Assembly: GCA_025363795.1 (NCBI GenBank)
Contig: JANYLE010000479.1
Span: 1-11,140 of the forward strand
Reading direction: 5' to 3'
DNA from: Mariniphaga sp.
GTDB taxonomy: Bacteria > Bacteroidota > Bacteroidia > Bacteroidales > Prolixibacteraceae
DNA: 11,140 nt
In this document: positions 1 to 5,737 of the stretch, piece by piece
Numbering within the stretch: the stretch's first letter is position 1
Layout: each line of letters starts with the position of its first letter
Position numbers and translations under genes: made by a program
Notes under the pieces: generated by a model
What the model was told of the DNA's origin: nothing
The model's database searches: none
Seen by the model: only the letters and a program-made list of their open reading frames with translations

Positions 1-999
1 GTCCAGAACATGGTTCCCGCAATTCATGCAGTTTCCATTCATATCGAGACCGGTGATGATCGTTTTGTCAGGTTCCCTGATAATGAGCGTATGATTACAT
101 TCATGGCAAAATGTTGTATCGCGTGAAGTATCGACGACATTACCAAGATAAACATATTTTAAGTGTTTTTTTGCGATTTCGTAAAGATCGAGTAATAAGT
201 TGATGGGTGTGCTCGCAATTTTTAGTTGGTAATCAGGAAAATACCTCGATATGTGAAACGGCGTCTGATCTCCTGTTTCCTTTGAAATCCACCGAACCAT
301 CTCTTCAAACTCGGCATAATTATCATTCATCCCGGGAATGACAAGATTGGTAATTTCGAGATGTTTTTTTGCCAGGGCGATCCTTTGTATTGTCTTTTTT
401 ACCGGCGAGAGTCTCGACTGGGTTATCGATTTATAGAAACTCTCCGAAAATGCCTTCAGATCGACATTGAAGGCATCAATGTATGGGATTAATGCTTCCA
501 ATGGTTCACGATTGATATAACCATTGGTAACCATCACGGTCTTAAGTCCGGCAGGTATAGCCAGTTTCGCAACCTCAATCATGTATTCATAAAAAGTGCC
601 GGGCTCATTGTAAGTAAAAGCAATCCCGATATTTCCGGCCTCATTGGAGGCAAGTTTTACAATTGATTCGACGGAATAAGAATTTGGTTGGTTATAACTT
701 TCCGGTGTTGCCTGCGATATCCTGTAGTTCTGGCAAAACATGCATTTCATTGTGCAACCTAACGATCCGATTGAAAGAATTTTCGATCCGGGATAGAAGT
801 GGTAAAGAGGTTTCTTTTCAATGGGGTCGAGTCCCATGGCAGTCACTTTTTCGAAAAGTTCGCTGTAAAGATTCCCTTTTTTATTGATCCGGACATTGCA
901 AAGCCCATGCTCATTGTCCCCAATTACACAGTAGTGGGGGCAGAGTTTGCATTTGACAATGCCATTTTCGAGCGTTTTATAATACAGTGCCCTTTTCAT
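1..999 (-). CDS. amrS: AmmeMemoRadiSam system radical SAM enzyme AmrS, 3' end cut by window edge
   Basis: Seen: an open frame of 333 codons runs from ATG at 999 off the left edge. An in-frame TGA lies 12-14 bases upstream, so this is the first possible start. The radical SAM motif CxxxCxxC is C82-C86-C89, followed by QN. A Cys-rich N terminus (C17, C20, C24, C34) carries the CxLCPHxC pattern and a GLCNVR stretch. FTYNEPGTFYEY (128-139) matches the conserved middle motif of the family. Two CxxC-type pairs near the end (C298/C301 and C324/C327) look like a C-terminal zinc- or cluster-binding knuckle. The family is usually about 330-340 residues, so few residues should be missing. Known: these enzymes occur with MEMO1-like (AmmeMemoRadiSam B) and AMMECR1-like (A) proteins; I know of no firmly established reaction. 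Inferred: a cytosolic S-adenosylmethionine-dependent radical enzyme, with partner genes perhaps left of the window. A pyruvate-formate-lyase-activase-like role is the main alternative. Confidence 0.88.
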   Translation of the reverse strand, partial: MKRALYYKTLENGIVKCKLCPHYCVIGDNEHGLCNVRINKKGNLYSELFEKVTAMGLDPIEKKPLYHFYPGSKILSIGSLGCTMKCMFCQNYRISQATPESYNQPNSYSVESIVKLASNEAGNIGIAFTYNEPGTFYEYMIEVAKLAIPAGLKTVMVTNGYINREPLEALIPYIDAFNVDLKAFSESFYKSITQSRLSPVKKTIQRIALAKKHLEITNLVIPGMNDNYAEFEEMVRWISKETGDQTPFHISRYFPDYQLKIASTPINLLLDLYEIAKKHLKYVYLGNVVDTSRDTTFCHECNHTLIIREPDKTIITGLDMNGNCMNCGNHVLD

Positions 1000-1015
1000 C
1001 CTGAAATTCTTTCAA

Positions 1016-1023
1016 CAAATTTA
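1016..1023 (-). promoter_or_regulatory. Candidate -7 promoter element for amrS
   Basis: Read on the minus strand, this is TAAATTTG, an exact match to the Bacteroidota -7 consensus TAnnTTTG. It lies 16 bases upstream of the amrS start and would give a very short leader. I see no TTG at the usual 17-23 base spacing upstream, so support is modest. Confidence 0.3.
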
Positions 1024-1091
1024 CAACATTCTTATTGTTTTTGTACGGAAAAATCTTCTGGAAGGTTAGAAAGATTATAGTGATATAATGC

Positions 1092-1099
1092 TATATTTG
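1092..1099 (+). promoter_or_regulatory. Candidate -7 promoter element for hydE
   Basis: TATATTTG is an exact match to the Bacteroidota TAnnTTTG element. It lies 106 bases upstream of the hydE start, giving a leader of roughly 100 bases. No clean TTG lies at the expected upstream distance; only TTA at 1066-1068 does (spacer 23). No obvious FNR/CRP-like palindrome was seen in the spacer. Confidence 0.35.
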
Positions 1100-1205
1100 A
1101 TTTTCATAACTATGGTAATAAGGTTGAAAGACAAATTGTTTTAGAATCTGCCAATGTTATTTATCTGAAAACATGATTTTTTGAATCTCGTAATTTGTAA
1201 TAAGG

Positions 1206-2306
1206 ATGTCCCACATTTCCACAATTTTAGAACAAACTTCTTTTTCATCGGCCGACCTGCAGCAACTTTTGCTGTGCGACGGTGAGGAGAAGCGTCTGTT
1301 ATTTAAAAAAAGTGGTGAAGTCAAAGATTTAAATGTTGGCAATAAGGTTTATTTCAGGGGATTAATTGAATTTTCAAATGTCTGCGATAAAGATTGTTAC
1401 TATTGCGGTATCCGGAAATCAAATCGTACAGCCCGGCGCTATAATCTGACAGATACTGAGATATTGGATGCTGCCCGGTTTGCAGATGAGAATAAGTTTG
1501 GTTCAGTGGTTCTGCAATCGGGTGAAAATAGTTCCCCTGCTTTCTCAGATCGGATTGAGCGCCTGGTTAGGCAGATCAAGCACATTAGTGAAGGACGGTT
1601 AGGAATTACGCTATCGGTAGGAGAACAGACCGAGACGGTTTACCGGCGATGGTTTGAAGCCGGGGCCCACCGGTATCTTTTACGCATTGAAACAACCAAT
1701 CCCTTGCTTTACCACAAAATACATCCTGATGATGAACTTCACGACTTTAACCATAGGTTGGATTGTCTTCATTCACTTCAACGATTAGGTTATCAGGTTG
1801 GCACCGGGGTGATGATTGGTTTGCCTTTTCAGACGACAGCCGATCTTGCCAATGATTTGCTTTTTTTTCAACAATTTGGAATTGATATGGTTGGAATGGG
1901 ACCTTATATCGAACACTCCGAAACGCCGCTTTATGAATTCCGTCACGAACTTTTGCCCATTCAGGAACGGTTTGATCTTTCGTTAAAAATGATCGCCATT
2001 CTCCGTATCCTGATGAAAGATATCAATATTGCTGCAGCCACAGCACTTCAGGCCATTGATCCGCTTGGTCGCGAGAAGGGAGTCAAGGTTGGAGCAAACA
2101 TCATCATGCCGAATATCACCCCCGGATTCTATCGCAACGATTACAGCCTGTACCAAAACAAGCCGTGTATCGACGAAGAGCCTGCCCAATGCAAAGGTTG
2201 TCTTGATGCCCGCATCGCACTTGCTGATGGCGAAATTGGTTATGGAGAGTGGGGGGATTCAAAACACTTTATGAAGAATAAAGAGAATAATGAACTGAAG
2301 AATTAG
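1206..2306 (+). CDS. hydE: [FeFe] hydrogenase H-cluster radical SAM maturase HydE
   Basis: Seen: 366 residues, a normal HydE length. IEFSNVCDKDCYYCGIRKSN carries the radical SAM cysteines C60, C64 and C67, and its flanking residues are those of HydE. The TIM-barrel core runs to about residue 310. C321, C329 and C332 form a C-x7-C-x2-C motif, the spacing of the auxiliary cluster site in Thermotoga HydE. Known: HydE acts in the cytosol with HydG and HydF to build the diiron subcluster of [FeFe] hydrogenase. It works on the HydG-made iron-cysteine-CO-CN complex, and the product is assembled on HydF. Context: it diverges from amrS and is followed by a 190-base gap before the SPFH genes. No hydF, hydG or hydrogenase gene is in the window. 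AAGG directly abuts the ATG, too close for a normal Shine-Dalgarno site. PylB and BioB are related alternatives, but the auxiliary Cys triplet and motif context favour HydE. Confidence 0.93.
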   Translation: MSHISTILEQTSFSSADLQQLLLCDGEEKRLLFKKSGEVKDLNVGNKVYFRGLIEFSNVCDKDCYYCGIRKSNRTARRYNLTDTEILDAARFADENKFGSVVLQSGENSSPAFSDRIERLVRQIKHISEGRLGITLSVGEQTETVYRRWFEAGAHRYLLRIETTNPLLYHKIHPDDELHDFNHRLDCLHSLQRLGYQVGTGVMIGLPFQTTADLANDLLFFQQFGIDMVGMGPYIEHSETPLYEFRHELLPIQERFDLSLKMIAILRILMKDINIAAATALQAIDPLGREKGVKVGANIIMPNITPGFYRNDYSLYQNKPCIDEEPAQCKGCLDARIALADGEIGYGEWGDSKHFMKNKENNELKN

Positions 2307-2313
2307 TTTTTGG

Positions 2314-2329
2314 TTCCATATCTATGGAA
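2314..2329. repeat. Small inverted repeat after hydE
   Basis: TTCCATA and TATGGAA form a perfect 7-base inverted repeat separated by two bases, starting 8 bases after the hydE stop. As RNA it would form only a 5-pair stem with a 6-base loop. No T-run follows on the plus strand, so it is at best a weak terminator. It could equally be a protein-binding palindrome or chance. Confidence 0.3.
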
Positions 2330-2423
2330 TCTGGGATAATGAATAAATGGTATATTGGTTTTCAGGAGGATATTGTTTTTCATTCTCCAGATTTTATTGA
2401 ATTATTTTGGGTAAAGAAGCGCA

Positions 2424-2451
2424 TTGTTATGTATTTAAAAGATTATATTTG
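2424..2451 (+). promoter_or_regulatory. Bacteroidota-type promoter for the SPFH gene pair
   Basis: TTG at 2424-2426, a 17-base spacer, then TATATTTG at 2444-2451 fits the TTG-N17-23-TAnnTTTG pattern known for Bacteroidota housekeeping promoters. A start about 7 bases downstream would leave a leader of roughly 40-50 bases to the first SPFH gene. This is the best promoter match I found in the window. The second SPFH gene has no comparable element, so the two genes may be co-transcribed from here. Confidence 0.5.
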
Positions 2452-2496
2452 TACATAATCAAAATAGAGTTCCCAAAACTTGTTTTTTAAAATTTT

Positions 2497-3408
2497 ATGA
2501 CCGCAATTATGGAAAATCTACTACCAATTGTTATCGGAGCTGTGGTCCTGTTTCTCTTTGCAGGAATACGCATTGTCAGACCTACTAACCGCGCGTTAGT
2601 AGAACGGCTGGGCAAATACAGCCATTTTGCAACCCCCGGCTTTAACTGGATTATACCGGGAATTGATAAAATGTATAAAATAAATATTACTGAAAAGATG
2701 ATCAATGCTGAACCTCAGGAAATTATCACCAACGATAATTTGAATGCCAGGGTTGATGCCCAGGTTTATTTCAAGATTAAAGCTGACGAGGAGAGCGTGA
2801 AAAATTCTCAGTATAATGTGAATAGCATTGAATACCAGATAGTCAACCTGGCACGTACGACTTTGCGTAATATCATCGGTACGATGACCCTGAAATCGGC
2901 GAATAGTGAACGTGGCAAAATCAACAAAGAACTTCATGGAACGCTGCTTGAAGAAACCATGAACTGGGGAATTGAAATTGTCCGTACTGAACTGAAGGAA
3001 ATTGATCCTCCAAAAGATGTTCAGGAAACGATGAATAAGATTGTAAAGGCTGAGAATGAAAAAATTGCAGCTATCGATTTTGCGACAGCCACAGAAACCA
3101 GGGCTGATGGTGAAAAGCGTGCTGAAATCCGTCGTGCTGAAGGGATTAAGCAGGGAGCTATTTTACGTGCAGAAGGGGAGGCGCAGGCCATTCAATTGGT
3201 GAATGAAGCTGCAGAGAAATATTTCGTCGGAAATGCCCAGATGCTGCGAAGGATACAGGCCATGGAAACATCATTAAAGGATAATTCGAAAATTGTAGTT
3301 CCTACAGGATCCGACCTTGTAAATGTGATGGGTGAAATGGGTGGTGTAATTCCAATCAAAAGTAAAACGGATAGAATAGTCTCTCCGCCGGACGTACAGA
3401 AAATGTAG
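2497..3408 (+). CDS. SPFH/band 7 domain membrane protein (stomatin-like), copy A
   Basis: Seen: 303 residues. One N-terminal hydrophobic segment (about 8-24) is followed by an SPFH/band 7 domain (about 25-185) with PTNRALVERLGKY, PGFNWIIP and QEIITNDNLNARVDAQVYFKI. A charged Ala/Glu-rich helix (about 175-245), likely coiled coil, contains RAEGIKQGAILRAEGEAQAI. The tail is 12 residues longer than in its tandem copy. Known: stomatin/slipin/QmcA-type proteins form large membrane-anchored oligomeric cages associated with membrane microdomains and proteases. Inferred: an inner-membrane scaffold; no NfeD-like partner or protease gene is adjacent. Start: ATG 2509 (Met5) aligns with the start of copy B (both begin MENL) and is a credible alternative to 2497. 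The leader is AT-rich without a Shine-Dalgarno site, as usual in this phylum. The exact physiological role cannot be told from sequence. Confidence 0.9.
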   Translation: MTAIMENLLPIVIGAVVLFLFAGIRIVRPTNRALVERLGKYSHFATPGFNWIIPGIDKMYKINITEKMINAEPQEIITNDNLNARVDAQVYFKIKADEESVKNSQYNVNSIEYQIVNLARTTLRNIIGTMTLKSANSERGKINKELHGTLLEETMNWGIEIVRTELKEIDPPKDVQETMNKIVKAENEKIAAIDFATATETRADGEKRAEIRRAEGIKQGAILRAEGEAQAIQLVNEAAEKYFVGNAQMLRRIQAMETSLKDNSKIVVPTGSDLVNVMGEMGGVIPIKSKTDRIVSPPDVQKM

Positions 3409-3500
3409 CAAATAAAAATCAACTGCATTTTATATAAAAGCTTTTTGGGAACTGAATAGTTTCTGAAACATCAAATTACCTTATATTTTAAATCTTTGTA

Positions 3501-4364
3501 ATGGAAAATCTGATACCGATTATAATTGCTGCAGTAGCATTATTTTTGCTCGCAGGGATCCGTATTGTACGGCCAACACAACGTGCACTGGTCGAGCGGC
3601 TTGGGAAGTACAGTTATTTTGCCAGCCCGGGCTTTAACTGGATTATTCCGGTTATAGATAAAATGTACATGATCAATGTCACCGAGATAATGATTAATGC
3701 ACAGCCGCAGGAGATTATTACCAATGATAATTTAAATGCAAGTGTGGATGCGCAGGTCTATTTCAAGATTAAATCTGATGAGGAGAGCGTGAAGAATTCG
3801 CAATACAATGTGAACAGCATTGAGCAACAGATTGTAAGTCTGGCCCGAACCACTTTGCGTAATATCATTGGTACAATGACGCTTAAATCAGCCAACAGCG
3901 AAAGGGGTAAAATCAATAAGGAACTTCATAACACACTGCTCGTCGAAACGCTGAACTGGGGGATTCAAATTGTCCGTACTGAACTGAAGGAAATCGATCC
4001 TCCAAAAGATGTGCAGGAAACGATGAATAAGATTGTAAAGGCCGAGAATGAGAAGATTGCGGCCATAGATTTTGCTACTGCTACGGAAACAAGAGCTGAC
4101 GGTGAAAAACGGGCTGAAATCCGTCGTGCAGAAGGGATCAAGCAGGGAGCTATTTTGCGTGCAGAAGGTGAGGCGCAGGCCATTCAATTGGTGAATGAAG
4201 CTGCAGAGAAATATTTCGTCGGAAATGCGCAGATGCTGCGAAGGATACAGGCCATGGAAACTTCGCTGAAGAACAATTCGAAAATTGTTGTTCCTACAGG
4301 TTCTGACCTTGTCAATGTAATGGGAGCGATGGGCGGCTTAATTCCGCTAAAAGATAAAGAGTAA
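3501..4364 (+). CDS. SPFH/band 7 domain membrane protein (stomatin-like), copy B
   Basis: Seen: 287 residues, aligning to copy A without gaps from its Met1 (copy A Met5). The layout is the same: a hydrophobic segment (about 4-20), an SPFH domain (to about 180) and an Ala/Glu-rich helical region (about 171-240). Residues 157-257 are identical to copy A. By my count about 21 differences fall in the 156 residues before that, several of them non-conservative (for example K to M, R to S, E to V). The C-terminal tail is short (ends KDKE) and unrelated to the tail of copy A. Known and inferred role are as for copy A; the pair could form mixed oligomers. It starts 92 bases after copy A, with no convincing promoter between them. 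Its stop codon is one base from the stop codon of the convergent trkA gene. Confidence 0.9.
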   Translation: MENLIPIIIAAVALFLLAGIRIVRPTQRALVERLGKYSYFASPGFNWIIPVIDKMYMINVTEIMINAQPQEIITNDNLNASVDAQVYFKIKSDEESVKNSQYNVNSIEQQIVSLARTTLRNIIGTMTLKSANSERGKINKELHNTLLVETLNWGIQIVRTELKEIDPPKDVQETMNKIVKAENEKIAAIDFATATETRADGEKRAEIRRAEGIKQGAILRAEGEAQAIQLVNEAAEKYFVGNAQMLRRIQAMETSLKNNSKIVVPTGSDLVNVMGAMGGLIPLKDKE

Positions 4365-4365
4365 A

Positions 4366-5700
4366 CTACTGGAAAAATTTTGAGAGTTTCTTTAATGCTG
4401 ATGGCCGCGTGAAAACGACCACTTTATCGCCGGGAATGATTTGGGAATTGCCTGAGGCAATATATCCCTGATCGTTACGTATATATCCGCCGATCGTTGC
4501 CTCTTTTGGGAAATCCAGGTCACGTATCAGTGACTTTGTCACTTTAGAACCTTCTTTGACAATAAATTCAAGCGCTTCTGCGTCCGTAGCCGTAAGGTAT
4601 TTTACATGAGAAACTTCTGCCCGCATCGTATAACGATAAATATAGGATGCTGCAAGTAGTTTTTTGTTAATTACTCCGCCAATTCCGATCTTCTCTGCAA
4701 AATCGATGTAATCGATGTTTTCAACTTCAGCAATTGTCCTTTTGACCCCCATCTTTTTGGCAAGCTGGCACGAAAGAATATTGGTTTCAGAATTTCCTGT
4801 GACAGCTATAAATGCATCCATCTGTTCAATCCCTTCCGACTTCAATAACTCTAAGTCTCGGCCATCACCGTGAATGACAAGGGCATTATTTACCTTACTT
4901 GTCACCTTAATAGCGCGTTCTTTGTTTTGCTCAATGATCTTAATATTAAATCCATCACCAAGCCTTAACGCAGTTTTCATTGCTATCCGGCTTCCTCCAA
5001 GGATCATCACATTTTTAATTACATACTTTTCCTTCCCCGCTTTTTGAAGAATAGATTCTATCGTAATCGGTTTGGCCACAAAAAATACTAAATCATCCGC
5101 TTCAATAATGTCTTCACCATGCGGAACAATGGTTTCCGAATCGCGTGCGATTGCTACAATCACAAAGTCACTGATTTCTCTGTGGAGATCTTTGAGCGGG
5201 ATACCAAGGATTGCTGCATTCTCTCTGACTTTCACAGCAAATAATACCAACTTTCCACCGGAGAATTCGAAGATTTGTCGCGTACTGGTTTGTTTAATAT
5301 TTGTAACAATCTCTTTCGCAGCAAGATGTTCAGGATAAATCAATTCATCGATCCCAATAGACTTGAAATATTCCCGGTTTTCAGGGAACAGGAATTCCTG
5401 ATTGTCAATTCTGGCAATTGTCTTTATCGCACCCAGATGTTTAGCCAACTGGCAGGCAACAATGTTGCGATCCTCATAAGGTGTAACCCCGATAAATAGA
5501 TCGCAGTTGCTCACACCGGCTTCCTTGAGGTCGCTGATGGAAACCGCTCCACCTGCAACTGTCAGCACATCAAGAGCGGCAGAGATGTTATCAAGCTTAT
5601 CCTGAGCTTCATCAAAAAGGACAATGTCATGCTCATCTTTCGATAGCATTTTGGCCAGATGGGTGCCAACTTCGCCCGCACCAGCAATTACAATTTTCAT
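4366..5700 (-). CDS. trkA: Trk-type potassium transport regulatory subunit TrkA
   Basis: Seen: 444 residues with a duplicated RCK layout. The first Rossmann (RCK_N) domain begins with GAGEVG (7-12) and has acidic D30 at the end of beta 2. An RCK_C domain covers about 140-215. The second RCK_N starts with LGGSRIA (234-240), has E257 as the acidic residue and a GDGRD motif near 278-282. The second RCK_C covers about 365-435. This length and tandem layout are typical of TrkA. Known: TrkA is a cytosolic NAD(H)/nucleotide-binding gating ring on the TrkH/TrkG potassium channel. Odd: the third glycine of the second GxGxxG-like motif is Ala240, so nucleotide binding there may be altered. No trkH gene is in view. 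It lies 37 bases downstream of comEC on the same strand, so co-transcription is likely. Its end nearly touches the convergent SPFH gene. Confidence 0.92.
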   Translation of the reverse strand: MKIVIAGAGEVGTHLAKMLSKDEHDIVLFDEAQDKLDNISAALDVLTVAGGAVSISDLKEAGVSNCDLFIGVTPYEDRNIVACQLAKHLGAIKTIARIDNQEFLFPENREYFKSIGIDELIYPEHLAAKEIVTNIKQTSTRQIFEFSGGKLVLFAVKVRENAAILGIPLKDLHREISDFVIVAIARDSETIVPHGEDIIEADDLVFFVAKPITIESILQKAGKEKYVIKNVMILGGSRIAMKTALRLGDGFNIKIIEQNKERAIKVTSKVNNALVIHGDGRDLELLKSEGIEQMDAFIAVTGNSETNILSCQLAKKMGVKRTIAEVENIDYIDFAEKIGIGGVINKKLLAASYIYRYTMRAEVSHVKYLTATDAEALEFIVKEGSKVTKSLIRDLDFPKEATIGGYIRNDQGYIASGNSQIIPGDKVVVFTRPSALKKLSKFFQ

Positions 5701-5737
5701 AATTATTTACCAGTTTTACTTACAAAGTAAAGTAATA

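Noticed and set aside
663..1080. Plus-strand open frames across the amrS region
   Set aside because: The minus-strand frame here encodes a clear AmrS with all family motifs; the plus-strand frames show none.
1081..1105. TATAG/CTATA short inverted repeat in the amrS-hydE spacer
   Set aside because: Only five AT-rich pairs with a 10-base loop; not distinguishable from chance.
1157..1342. Minus-strand open frame overlapping the hydE start
   Set aside because: Lies antisense to hydE coding sequence, has no recognisable motifs and is best explained as a shadow frame.
3436..3445. AAAAGCTTTT palindrome between the SPFH genes, considered as terminator
   Set aside because: It has no loop, so it cannot form a normal hairpin; ten AT-rich bases can easily arise by chance.
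3491..3498. AATCTTTG as a promoter for SPFH copy B
   Set aside because: Mismatched at the first base, and the predicted transcription start would fall inside the coding region. No TTG at suitable spacing.
5723..5730. TTACTTTG on the minus strand as a separate trkA promoter
   Set aside because: One mismatch to TAnnTTTG and the nearest TTG gives a 26-base spacer; the short gap to comEC makes co-transcription simpler.
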